A stretch of DNA of 64,000 bases, taken from Gnetum montanum. Taxonomy: Eukaryota > Streptophyta > Gnetopsida > Gnetales > Gnetaceae. Numbering within the stretch: position 1 is the stretch's first letter; each line of letters starts with the position of its first letter. The notes beneath the pieces were generated by a model that was given only the letters and a program-made list of their open reading frames with translations, did not search any database and was not told where the DNA came from. Shown one piece after another: positions 11,660 through 22,369 of this stretch. The stretch covers positions 377,889 to 441,888 of the forward strand of contig MNCI01013583.1 of assembly GCA_015680685.1 (NCBI GenBank), read 5' to 3'. The translations under genes were made by a program, and so were the position numbers.

Positions 11660-12966
11660 CATTAAATAGTTAATATGACTTCTACAAATAAAAAAAATCA
11701 TCACTTGCTAATGAAATTCACAAGATTCATGACAAGGGATATGATGAAGAAGATTGGAGTGTGCCCATGCAAACTAGAATCTCCTAGACTCATACTGATA
11801 TATATTACCCTAAATTTACATTTTTCTTTCACTAGGATAAACAACTAAGGTGGAGAGATTTACAGGGAAACATTGTTTTGCCTCTAGAACATTTTGCACC
11901 ATCAATGTTACAAGCAATCTTCATATAGTTAATCCTTAGCCATGTACATGAAGGGTACCTCATTGCAAAGCACATGACCCCACCATACTAGCCAACCAAA
12001 GCTCAAGTAAGAAGGGATGTTGCTATGGAAACAAGACTTAAGCTTGAAAAAGGAAAAAGAGTACCACAAATAGTTGTCCTAGAAGACAAAGATAATGCAA
12101 TGTTTTATCTAGAGAAATTTTATCAAACCCATGGATCTCAATCTCAAACACTAGTAATATGTATTAAAGATTCCATCAAAAGAATGTTACATTCAGCTCT
12201 CACAAAAACACCCAAAGGAGATAAGGAAGATTCCACATTAAGGAGGAGCTCAAGGCAAAGAATCTTTATTGAATTAAATAGGAATAAATCAAGAATTCAT
12301 AAAAGGAGATCTAGGTTGCACTATTCTCCAACTTCTTCCTCACAATTTTCCTAAGAATATGACAAGAGAGAATGATGAATAAGAGATCACAATATGGAAA
12401 GATAAAGGGATCTTGAGAGACACGAGCATTAAAAAAGATATTCTAATGATGAAGAAAATGATTATGAGCAAAGAAGAGAAAGAATCAAGCATGAAGAGAG
12501 AGAGCATTATGAGCATCAAAGGGATCATTGCTACAATAGAGCTTATGAAGAACCCCTACTAGCCATTCGTAACATGATTCATGTTAGGGAAGCAATGTAT
12601 ATTCCTGCCAAGCACACAAGGAATAGTCGCATTAAGTGACTAGATATGAATAATATTCCCAAGTTTGAAGGCAGATATAATGTAGATCCACAACACCATC
12701 TTCAAGCTTCCACGATGCCTATGCCCTTCAAAACATAGAGAATGATTGGTAAACATTGAAGTCATTTCTCAGAACACTCATTAAGAAAGTAGAAAGTTGG
12801 TATAGATCCTTCGAATTAGAATTGATTTGAAGATTAAGTACCATGCTGGAGCTCTTCAGTGACAAGTATCAAACCTATTCCAAAGTGTTCAATTTAAGAA
12901 AATAAATTCAAGGATGAAAGCAAGGGACATATGAATCCCTTGATGCAATAATGAGCAGGTACTATT
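11660..12966 (+). pseudogene. gag of element A, N-terminal and central part
   Basis: This is the capsid region of the Athila-like element, read in several frames because of frameshifts. The longest open piece is at 12025-12354 (109 codons), rich in Lys/Arg/Ser. A charged Glu/Arg stretch follows at 12360-12540. At 12640-12960 come MNNIPKFEGRYNVDPQHHLQ, SWYRSFELEL and LFSDKYQTYSKVFNLRK, which form the core of the gag domain. The same protein region is recognisable at 48480-48840 in element B. The start of the region (TATGACTTCT, then a WRDLQGNI motif near 11850) has a counterpart after the LTR at 57444. The reading is cut off at about 12966 by a short tandem repeat and an unrelated segment. Confidence 0.65.
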
Positions 12967-13024
12967 CATCATTGATATTTTTGTTCCTAGTTTTGATATG
13001 TACTGCGAGAGTTTCCCTACAAAC

Positions 13025-13165
13025 TTGAGCAGGGACACTTACTTGCACCATTATTGCATCATTGAGCAAGGACACTTACTTGCACTTACCTACTCATCAT
13101 TATTGCATCATTGAGCAGGGACACTTACTTGCATCATTGAGCAGGGACACTTACTTGCACCACAA
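13025..13165 (+). repeat. Four-copy tandem repeat interrupting gag
   Basis: The motif TTGAGCARGGACACTTACTT followed by GCA occurs four times (about 13028, 13064, 13114 and 13139). Between copies come ATTATTGCATCA pieces. These are close to the reverse complement of the adjacent gag text TGATGCAATAATGAGCAG (12943-12960), so the repeat may have been built from gag sequence copied in inverted orientation. Confidence 0.65.
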
Positions 13166-13859
13166 ACTTGCACATTGCCCAAGAGAATGAAGCCTTCTTA
13201 TAGTCTTGATATTTTTGAGATTACCTCAGAATTTGTGCAATGGCTATTTAATGGCTAGGGACAATGTCTTCTTCGAGATTGAGATGTCTTACTACTCAAG
13301 CTTTAGTTCAGAGGAGATGTCTTTCCACCAAAGGAGATGTCTTTGAGGAGACGTCTTCTCCAAACAAGAGACATCTACTACTTTAGCAAGATGACTTCTC
13401 TAGTTTTTCTATACTTTGGCCAAGATGTCTTCTTAGCTTTTGAACTTGGTTCCCGAAGCTTCCTTTCATTGATTTTGCTTCTTTCCAATTCTTGGAGCAT
13501 CTTCATTTTACTGTATTCTTCTTCTTTCTCCTTACTCCCACTTTTTTAATGAAGTCCTTGTTCAAGCTCTTTTAAGTTCTCGTAATCTTTTCTTTGACAT
13601 CTCGTTGTAGCTCTCATTCCTTAAGTCTTCATTTTTGTCTGATAGGTCCTTATGGTCTCCACTTTGACATCTCTTTATAGATGTCATCTCTTGAGCTCTC
13701 CTTCATGCCTTGCAAAAACATCACACTTCACAAACCATTCTATGTTCTCCATTTTTCTTAAGGTTTTGACATACTAAAATGTAAACAATAATAGACTCTA
13801 GTTTAGAAGATGAGGAAGGATGCAAAGTGTACTAGTACGAACATCCTAAGGGATGTTGC
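13166..13859. other. Unassigned segment inside gag, with GAGATGTCTT repeats
   Basis: The segment separates the central and C-terminal gag pieces. The ten-mer GAGATGTCTT appears at 13281, 13314 and 13334, with a variant GAGACGTCTTCTC at 13348, and TGACATCTC variants later. No retrotransposon or host protein was recognised in it. It could be an insertion, or a filler introduced during break repair. Confidence 0.4.
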
Positions 13860-14345
13860 CCTATTATGGCCCACTTACAAGAGTCTAGGGCATATGTACT
13901 TAACTTAAAATTAGTCAAAAAATAGATGCTCAAAAGATTATCTTATTCACAAGGTAACTTTCAAGAACCTTACTAATTTTCATATTATCCAAGGAGAGCA
14001 TACACTTAGTTGCAAGAATAGTATCGGTAATAGTGGCAACAACCACAAGTGTTGGAAACACCATTGCCAAGACAACAGTATTCATATAGGCAACCAGATC
14101 CTTATGGATAGTACGTTCAACATTTCATCTCTCTAGAAAATGCTTCAGTCCACACCTCCTATTACTACTATTCACCAAAATATCATAGATCCATTACTTT
14201 GTGAATGGATCCCAATTCTTATGCACACTAATCAATAGTTGGTTTACAACTCAAACCCCTAACTCCCTACCACCAATATCACCCCAAGTCATGTAAGGAG
14301 AGCCACCAACAAAAATGCAACAATAGAGCACTACCAGGGTAGTTA
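13860..14345 (+). pseudogene. gag C-terminal region of element A
   Basis: The reading resumes after the inserted segment. It contains a Gln/Pro-rich stretch (QQPQVLETPLPRQQYSYRQP near 14030-14095), which matches the Gln/Asn/Pro-rich tail of gag in element B (49400-50150). No CCHC zinc knuckle could be read with confidence. Confidence 0.5.
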
Positions 14346-14479
14346 ATACATAAGGGAATGTAATGGTAAATGAGCCTAGATCCTAGAAACATCCATTTTT
14401 TAGGACTAGTATCATAAAGGTCCAAAGCTAGGGAACTTCACCTACATTCACCTACATTCACCTTAAGGGAACACTACGC

Positions 14480-15010
14480 TTCCAAGTTCTATGAATTCGA
14501 ATTTGACCACTATCATGCTCACTCAAATTGTAATGCATTGGATTAAAGCAAGAACACTTTCCAAGAAGAAAATAGATCCTAGAAGTCCCTTAGTATATCT
14601 CTAGATAGCAACACATAAATCTTACAAGGCTTTACTAGATTCTAGATCAGGAGTAAATCTAATTTTACAAGGCATGTTTAAAGCCTAGAATCTTCCTCTA
14701 CTAAAAGAAAAGCAACATTTGATTAAAGCTTGTAGATTAGTCAATCATTGTTCCACTTGGACAAGTAGAAGATGTCATCACTAGCAAAAGTGGATAGTCT
14801 TATCCTAATGACTTCTTAGTCATACATGTGGGAAAAAACAAAGGAGAATTTCCTATAATTATGGAAAGAGCATGGCTTAGCACTATAGATGCTAAGCTAG
14901 GCATGAAAGACTTGCCCTTGGAAATCTCTATGGAAGATGAAGCTAGAATCATATAGAGATGTAAAGTTCCATGTATTACATACAGTGATAATGGGTGTAG
15001 TTATGTACAA
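14480..15010 (+). pseudogene. Aspartic protease of element A
   Basis: The retroviral-type aspartic protease would release gag and pol products. The active-site segment reads YKALLDSRSGVNLI (14620-14665), where functional Athila proteases have DSGS/A; the Gly is replaced by Arg. Downstream are HVGKNKGEFPIIMERAWLST (about 14827-14885), matching the family's flap-to-C-terminal segment that ends in GRPWL-ST. In-frame stops follow. It lies between gag and RT, as expected. Confidence 0.65.
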
Positions 15011-15289
15011 AAAATTTGGACCATAAAACAAGGTACCAATTCAACATGCAATTGATGCATGAAGAACATGTGTGTGCAATAATGCATGTATGCAATAGTT
15101 CTATGACAAGGAAAAACTTAGTGGTTGATTACTGAAAATGAGATAGAATCCAATATATGCATGGAACCATTGAACAGAATCACAAGTGCCTATGTTGAAT
15201 AAATTGATAAGTTAGAACAATTAAGAACGAAACATCCCTATGAACAATCACATTAAGAAGAAGATATCAAATGGGAATAATTAGAAATG

Positions 15290-16367
15290 TAAAAAATGTA
15301 TGAATCAAAACCCTTAGAATTGAAAGCCCTACTAGATACGCTTGAATATGCTTTGCTGAACAATAAAAAACTAGTAATTATTAATGCTAATCTTGATAAA
15401 GAATAAAAGAGGAAGTTATTAGAAGTGGTAAATAGATGACCAACAACATTTACATGGTCCTATGACAAAATAACTAGTATAGATCCACATATTTATTAAT
15501 AATGAATCTATATAGATCCATCTGTCAAATTACACTGACAACCTCAAAGAAGATTGAATCCCAAACTTAAAGCAATTGTCAAACAAGAGCTAAAAAAATT
15601 GCTAAAAATAGGGTTCATCTATCTTATCATAGATAGTGAATGGATTAGCCCCTTAGTCATTGTTCCAAAGAAAGATGGCAAGTGTAGGGTCTACATAGAC
15701 TTTTGATTGTTGAATTCAACAACATTTAAGGATCATTTTTCTTTGTCATTTGTTAACCACGTTCTAGAGACCATTATAGGACATTAGTACTACAATTTCC
15801 TTGATGGGTACAATGGGTATAAATAAATTTGCATTACATTAGAAGATCAAGAAAAGAACACATTCACTAATTCATGGGGGAAGTTTGCATACAAAAAAAT
15901 GCCCTTCTGTTTATGTAATGCACTCGCTTTCTTTCAAAGACTTGTGATTTTAAAAGAAAATTGGCAATGAAGTTGAAGTCTTTATGGATGACTTGTTTAC
16001 AGATGGGCTAGATTTTAAACAATCCTGGGATAGTTTAGAGCAAGTACTGAAGAGATATGTAGAAAGCAATCTAAAGCTCAATTGGTAGAAAAGTCATTTA
16101 ATGGTTCAAGTTGATATAGTTTTGGGACATAGAGTATCTCACAAGGAAATAGAGGTAGATCCAACGAAGATCAAAGTCATCCAAAACATCACTCAAAGGC
16201 CACAAACCATTATGGATTTTAGATCATTTCTTGACCACACAAGATATTATAGAAGATTTATTGAGAATTTCTCAAAAATTGCAAAACCACTAGTAGAACT
16301 CACAAAGAAAGATGCACCATTCCACTGGATAGAATTATGTGAAAAGGCATTTGAGACATTAAAATAG
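15290..16367 (+). pseudogene. Reverse transcriptase of element A (Athila-like)
   Basis: The RT copies the element RNA to DNA. In order I see the linker LKALLDTLEYALLNNKKLVI, the entry motif LKIGFIYLIIDSEWISPLVI with VPKKDGKCRVYIDF (15600-15705), SWGKFAYKKMPFCLCNA (15878-15930), and the catalytic VFMDDLFTDGLDF (15978-16016) with both Asp present. The open frame at 16101-16367 gives the C-terminal connection with IVLGHRVSHKEIEVD and FLDHTRYYRRFIENFSKIAK, a strong Athila-lineage signature. Several stops and at least one frameshift disable it. Confidence 0.85.
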
Positions 16368-16800
16368 AAACTTATTAAAACACCAATCCTTTGAGCTTTG
16401 GATTGTTCTAAAACCTTTCACATAATGACAAATGCTTCAAATTATGCATTGGGAGTAGTACTCACTTAGCTTGATGATCAAAGATGATCCTATTACATAC
16501 ACTGCACTAATTGAAGCATCACCAGGGTACAACTTAATTACACCACTATAGAAAAGGAGATTCTGAACATGGTGTAAGCACTTGAGAAATTTAGAGATTA
16601 TGTGCTTGAGTATCTTATTTGTGTCCATACAGATCATAGTGCTATTAGCTTTCTGATGATTGTTCCAAAAATCAGTCCAAGGGTAATAAGATGGCTCATG
16701 ATATTACAAGAATTTGACATTACCATGATAAATAAAAAGGGAATGAAAAACATTGTAGCTAATCATCTATTAAGACTTGGATGGGAATTTTAAGATAATG
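16368..16800 (+). pseudogene. RNase H of element A
   Basis: The domain degrades RNA in RNA-DNA hybrids. It begins after the RT connection with a DCSKTFHIMTNASNYALG segment (first catalytic Asp replaced by Asn in TNAS). It then has ALEKFRDYVLEYLICVHTDH (16578-16637), which holds the late catalytic Asp, and IRWLMILQEFDITMINKKG and NIVANHLLRL (16685-16780), where functional copies have VADHLSRL. At least three in-frame stops are present. Confidence 0.8.
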
Positions 16801-16924
16801 ATGAACCATTATTAGATCACTTTCCCTATGAAAATCTATTTACCAAAGTCACTAGTTATAGACTCAATAGAGAAGTCATGGCTTACAGATTACATAACAT
16901 ATCTCACTATACAAAAGCTTTCTA

Positions 16925-18110
16925 TTGAGTGGGATAAAAAAAAAAGGTGTAGTTCCTCCACCAAGCCAAACAATATATGGAATTAATAGAAATCTTTATA
17001 AGATCTGTGTAGATGAGCTAATCAAATGGTATGTTCCTAAAGAAAATGAACAAAGAACCTTACAAGATGCACATGAAGGAGCATGTGGTGGTCACTATGT
17101 ACGAAGAAGGATGACACTCAAACTACTAATGGTAAACTACTTCTAGCCTACCCTATTTAAAGATGCACTCCAGTTCACCCAATCTTGTGAGAGGTGTCAA
17201 CGCGATGGAGGATTAATAATAAAAAATGAAGGTCCACAATAATGGATACAACCATTGGAGTTATTTGATATTTGGGAAGTTGATTTTATGTGGCCCATCA
17301 TATCGATGTCTAGTGAAAAATCATACATTATAGTAATAGTTAATTATTATACAAGGTGGGTAGAAGTAGTTGCAACCAAAGATTGCATAGCTTAAATAGT
17401 TGCGAAGTTTTTCCAACAATATGTGGTGAATAGATTTGGGATACCACACAAGCTTATATCCAACAACAGGACTTATTTCATGGGAGATACATTTAAAAAG
17501 CTAATGCAATAATTAGGGGTGAATCACAAATTAATAACATCATACCATTCCCAAGAAAATGGTTAAGCAAAAGTGACTAACTCAAAAATCACAAGAATAT
17601 TAACTAGAATAGTTACTTAATTTAGGAAGGATTGGAGTACTAAACTTAATGATGATTTATGGGCATATATATCCACATGGAAACTTCCTATAGCATATTC
17701 ACCCTATGAATTAGTTTATGAAAAAATTTCTACACTACCAATACAAGAATAGTATACTTAACCTAGACTTAGAGTTAGCTCAAAAGGAACATCTCATGAA
17801 TCTTAACCTCCTAGATGAAAACAAACTTGTAGCTTTGATTAGCAATGAGGTTCATAAAACGTACTCCAAAAATAGGCATGACACCAAAATAAGATAAGTG
17901 TTAATTTAATTAGGTGATAAAGTTCTCTATTATAATCCTAGTCATGTCCCACAAAAGGGTAAGTTACAAACCTTATGGAAAGGGCCCTATATTGTCCATG
18001 CAACATACCAATTTTGCGCCATGTAGATTTATCATCTAATCGATCCATTAAGGGTTGAAGCCTACTTTGGGAAGGATCCACTTGTATATCTCTTGTGCTT
18101 CATACTTGAT
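16925..18110 (+). pseudogene. Integrase of element A
   Basis: The integrase joins element DNA to the chromosome. The zinc-binding region has AHEGACGGHYVRRRM (two His) and CERCQRDGG (two Cys) at 17068-17208. The core follows with LFDIWEVDFMWPI (first catalytic Asp, 17260-17300). Then comes GIPHKLISNNRTYF, where the second catalytic Asp is Asn, and YHSQENG near 17545. The C-terminal part gives LGDKVLYYNPSH and LQTLWKGPYIVH (17915-18000). Just downstream is GAAGCCTACTTTGGGAAGGA (18057-18076), also found in element B at 51461-51480 with one mismatch. Many stops are present. Confidence 0.8.
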
Positions 18111-18342
18111 GACCAATTCCAGATCATATTATGCCTCCAAGACACTTAAACCATGAACTTCCACTTTCCTACATTCTTGTAATTTATCATACTTTTAGAA
18201 ATCCCTACTACCATCTCTTATATAACTCATTGACTTCCTTTTCAAAAGATTCCTTTCTCACAAGCTTTTACTACCAAATTTTCATCTTCTGAGCATCATC
18301 CATAATCAAGAATCCTTTAGACCATCTTTACATCTTCCAAAT

Positions 18343-19198
18343 TGATGAGCAGCAAGGTATCCCTACGCTCAACCATACGAATACGAGTGTGTACACACGA
18401 TCTAGTTGAACTCCGTAGATAGACTAGTTGTGGCACCTAGATAGTTACACGTTAATTGCAGTTCATTGTCTTCCCACCTGGACTAGTATTTGCTTTGTCA
18501 CATATGATTTAGTCCAAAGTGAGGCATATGATGTGATTCCTAATTATTGTGCTACTCCTAAAATCAATAAGAAATAATTTTTGTGAACTAATAGGTGATG
18601 GAAAATAAAGTCTAAGCTAGCCTAAGTGTGATGAGCATCCATCCTTAATCATCTGTATGCATCTTGGACCTCATGCACTACTTCTGGGGTTACCAAGTGC
18701 ACATTACTTGAGCGCTACTAGACACGCTATTGGGTTACCAAGTAGTTACACTTAAATGTTCGTGATTAAGATGTATCCATTCTACATTAACAACAGGAAT
18801 AGTAAATAATGGTAAAGAAATATTAACTAAAAAAATAGTAAATAATAATTAACAATTAAAAACTGAGTGAATGTTGCAATGATGGAGTAATCTCGAGCTT
18901 TATTGTTGATTATGTGCATGTCCAAGTACGTCACACTTGAACAAAGGTTTAGTACAATTACAAACATCACACTGCAAGCATGCACTTGGGAAAGAACTAA
19001 AAACTAACCGAAAACTGACAAAAATATTTGACCCTAACGACTTACCAATTGACTCCCTTCCTCTGTGCCTAAGTGTTATATTTATAGGCCACCACAGTAA
19101 TCACGATATCGTGTATTTGATATCATTATCCAAGCTATGATATCACATACCTAATATTGAGTATCCAATATTGGGGCTTGGCAAACCACGATTTATCA
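18343..19198 (-). mobile_element. Solo LTR in reverse orientation inside element A (L2)
   Basis: The reverse complement begins TGATAAATCG and ends GCTCATCA, is 856 bases long, and aligns from end to end with the LTRs at 10692 and 54713. No primer site or polypurine tract adjoins either end. The five bases before it are CAAAT and the five after are CAAAC, a target-site duplication with one mismatch. This fits insertion of an element followed by recombination between its LTRs. Its U3 holds GATATC at 19105, 19119 and 19139 and a TATAAATATA box at 19077-19086 (minus strand). Confidence 0.85.
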
Positions 19199-19904
19199 CA
19201 AACTATCCATTTGTTCCAATTTTCCATCAAAATTTTCTTAAAATCCAAAACTTTTCGACAATAACATTGTTGCTATGATATATTAAGCCCTAAATGTCAT
19301 AGCTACGATGTCGTATTTGTGATGTATTTGATATAAACTATCTATATATACATGTAGGAGTTAGGAAATTTTTCATTTATTCTAGATAAGGGAAGTTAAT
19401 GCTATTTTTCTAAACCTTTGGTAGCCAAACTTCCAAGCACCATTACTCTCTCACTATAGCTTCGATTTGCATTATTTTCAAATCCTCTTGATCCTAGAGT
19501 GACCAACTTAGTCATGGGGGAGAGTGCTATGTGTAAATAAGTCAAATTGGGTCAAATTTCTCTAACATTGAAAGAGTATATTAAAGGTAAGAATAAGAAA
19601 AAATAAGCATGTTTTGACTAAGTTAACTGAATAAAAGCTAATAAACCTAAATAACTCTCCTAGGAATTCATCTAATTATACAATAAACAAAAAAGTAATA
19701 ACTGTGAGAAGTATTAGCAAGTAAAAGAACAACAAATAATGGTTTTTTTTTTGAAATTTTTCTAAGTCTATAATCATAATAAGAGCTATAAGTAAGAATA
19801 ATGATAAAATTGGATTAAAGCCAAGAACCTGAGAGAGGACCATGAACCATTAGGAACTTGTTTGAATTCCTTGGGAAATCTAAAAAAATATTTTGTGATT
19901 GCAT
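19199..19904 (+). promoter_or_regulatory. Spacer and putative internal promoter with leader intron before the extra ORF of A
   Basis: This spacer continues from the pre-insertion sequence ending at 18342. It has ATGATATATT and TTTGATATAA motifs and a TATATATA at 19343-19350, about 560 bases before the ATG at 19905. A purine tract GGGGGAGAG lies at 19516-19524, and a donor-like AAAGGTAAGAATAAG has its GT at 19587-19588. Element B has the same three landmarks with matching spacing (TATA to ATG 558, purine tract to donor 71 in both). That conservation suggests a separate transcript with a spliced leader. The TATA-like box in this copy is decayed. Confidence 0.5.
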
Positions 19905-22030
19905 ATGGCTCCTAAAGGACCTCAAGAAGGAAGATCCTCACAGCAAGGAAGCAAAAGACCTTGAGGAAGAGGAAAAGAATAAGTTGGAGAACAAACTCCA
20001 CAAGTACAGCAAAAGGCTCAATCCTTTAGCATCCATCAGCAAACATCTATACTAAATACTCTACATAGGCTGAGGTTGAAGCACCACTAGCTCTAGAGCA
20101 GGAATAGCATCTCATCCGATTAGTAGAATGTCTCCAAGCCATTTAGGAAAAGTCAATCATGTTCATAGTTATTGTGAAAATTAACTTCAGATTGTTCATG
20201 GAATTCGCACTTGCTAACATCTAAGAATAGCCACAAGCCTCACCTCTATGGTCAACTTTATCACGTAGTGGAGAATGGTACCTAGGAGAAGTATACCAAT
20301 TCTGGAAAAATAAGCAAGATAATGCCATAGTAAAAATTGGAGTCTCTATGCCTTATTTAGTTGAAGCCATTGCAAAGGCACTTAACATCCCTATTATTAG
20401 AGTAAACATTGTGCAAATATATAGAAGATTCAGCACAAAAGCAAAGAAGTTATGGCTATATAGGGCATATGACAAAGCAGATAAGAAATATAGTAAATTG
20501 TCTACCAAGAAAAAAATATACTTCAAGATAGTAACTCACCACATCTTTTCCACTAAGAGATTGAACAAAATTTTCACGTCCATCACCAAAGGAAGTGCTA
20601 TCCTTATTGGGAAATTTAATGCAAATTTGGCTCATTTATTGTTTCTAAAAACCTAAAGGAGAATTGAGAAAAAGAAGGTAGGGAAGCTAACTTTGCCATT
20701 CCCTTGCCTCATCAGAAGGTTATGCAAGTAAGTTGGGATTTTGGTCTACACAAATGATGTCTTATGTAAGGCCTAGAATGCATCCTACATTGAGATGTCC
20801 AAGCCTATGTCTCAAAAGAAAGATCACTTGGAGAATCCAGCAGGCATTGAGGAAGCAATAGGATCAATACCAACAAACAATATTCTAGCAATAATATAAA
20901 GAGCAAGCAAGACCTAGTGGGTTAATGCTAGCCAGTGATAGACCTAGATTGAGTGCTCCACAAACACAAAAGGACTACAGACCTTCTCTGATCCATTTGC
21001 AAAGACTATTAAAACCATAAGGTAGCAAACTAGGAAAGGTTCTGCATTATATAATATTAGAGATAATTTTCTAAGATGTGCGATATCAATAAGTCCCACT
21101 AGTGGTCAAATCTCATTGTAGGTAGGAGAAGATGAAGGCACAACAAATCTTTAGGAATGTTACATCCTTTCAAGTCATGTTGAAGATAGAAGAAGGAGCC
21201 ACAATTGTGATAATGCAACACTGTAGTAGAAGTGATCATAGATCACATAAAAGAATCATTCAATGTTTCCATTGTGCCACCAGTGGATATTACTAGAACT
21301 GGAGATGTAGAGTCAAAAGAACATGAAGACATCCTAGATTGACTACGGCAGATATGCCAAGTCATGCATAATCTCTTTGATATCCCAATGATATCGCTAT
21401 AGTCTAGTCAGATCTTATTTGCACAAAAGGCAAGCTTGTAGTGGCTAAAGAAGAGCTAAGCATGCAAAGAATGAAGTGCAAAGGTTGCAAGTAGAGTTGG
21501 TAGCCCTAAGAACAGAATGAAGAGACCCTACACAATACATAGCACCAAACTAGCTTGATAAATTTTGAACTAAACAAGTGACCCAACTGATAGTCAGAAA
21601 TATTCAAGTGAAAATGGAAAAGGAAAAAACAACATGGAATGCCTACATTGCATAAGCACAAATGTATGCACATGCCAAAGTAATAACTACCCTTGAAGAA
21701 GAAATAAAAGAATTGCTACTATTAGTTAAGAGAACAGTTTGTGAGAGTCAACCAAATATGAGAAAATTGGCTAGAGAGAATAGAACCTTATTAAGGGAAG
21801 AAGTTCATGTTATTTGCCAAAAGTTGGCCATTGAAATCAGTACATGGCAGAATGAAGGCAAGAAGCATGAGAGGCTCAAAAAAAAAACTTCAGAGACCAA
21901 GTGGGCATGTACAAACAAATTAATGAAAAATAAGCCTAGTTGGCTAAAGCTAAAATTAGCTTTATCACTACACAAATACCTAATTGATAGCTGATCCTGG
22001 ATAGTCTAGCACATGTCCACCAAGCTAAAG
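19905..22030 (+). pseudogene. Extra ORF in env-like position, element A
   Basis: The protein starts MAPKGPQEGRSSQQGSKRP, a Gly/Ser/Gln-rich leader closely matched by element B at 52407. A conserved domain follows near 20270-20650: GEWYLGEVYQFWKNK, VEAIAKALNIP, RRFSTKAKKLWLYRAY and KIYFKIVTHHIFSTKRLNK. The C-terminal third (21600-21990) is Lys/Glu-rich and likely coiled coil, with VHVICQKLAIEISTW, which in B reads ICTICQTFAIEI. Position after pol on the same strand equals the env-like gene of Athila elements. I do not see a signal peptide or fusion peptide, so an envelope role is not shown; the domain resembles gag-like plant transposon proteins. Many stops; the end is lost at about 22030. Confidence 0.6.
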
Positions 22031-22369
22031 TGAAGAATCATGAAGGGTAGGAAATCCCCTTTACCATTACATCTGCATCCTCTAACACTAGGCTCTTACT
22101 ACTTCCTCCTCTCTTCTTCATTGTGCCTGCAACCAATGCTTTGAAAACCTTGGAAATCTAAAGGTTATGTGTTGCAACATTGCCTTTGGGAAGAACCTAA
22201 TGTAACAAAACTAAAGATTGATGAGTTTTGGAAGCAAAATCTTTGCTTGAGCTCTGAACAATGTGATGTGGAAAGAGAATTATTGATATGTTTGATTCTT
22301 TGGCAAATTAGACATTAAAATCATATCTAAACCTAAGCACCCCCTTCATGCCCCCATTTCTAATTTTTG
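22031..22369. other. Unassigned sequence at the broken 3' end of element A
   Basis: Similarity with the extra ORF of element B stops near 22030. The following bases show no coding or repeat relation that I can name until the 189-bp array begins. Confidence 0.35.

Larger units (their letters stand above)
10692..22030 (+). mobile_element. Athila-like Ty3/gypsy element A, composite
   Basis: The parts in order are LTR, tRNA-Asp primer site, gag, protease, RT, RNase H, integrase, spacer, and an extra ORF in the position where Athila elements carry an env-like gene. The primer site and the RT connection motifs both point to the Athila lineage. The gag is split by about 0.9 kb of foreign sequence. 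The spacer is split by a reversed solo LTR of the same family. The 3' LTR is missing: the extra ORF runs into unrelated sequence near 22030. No protein is intact. Confidence 0.75.

Noticed and set aside
19905-22030. Calling the extra ORF an envelope gene
   Set aside because: Position fits, but no signal peptide, cleavage site or membrane anchor is visible, so only the position is reported.
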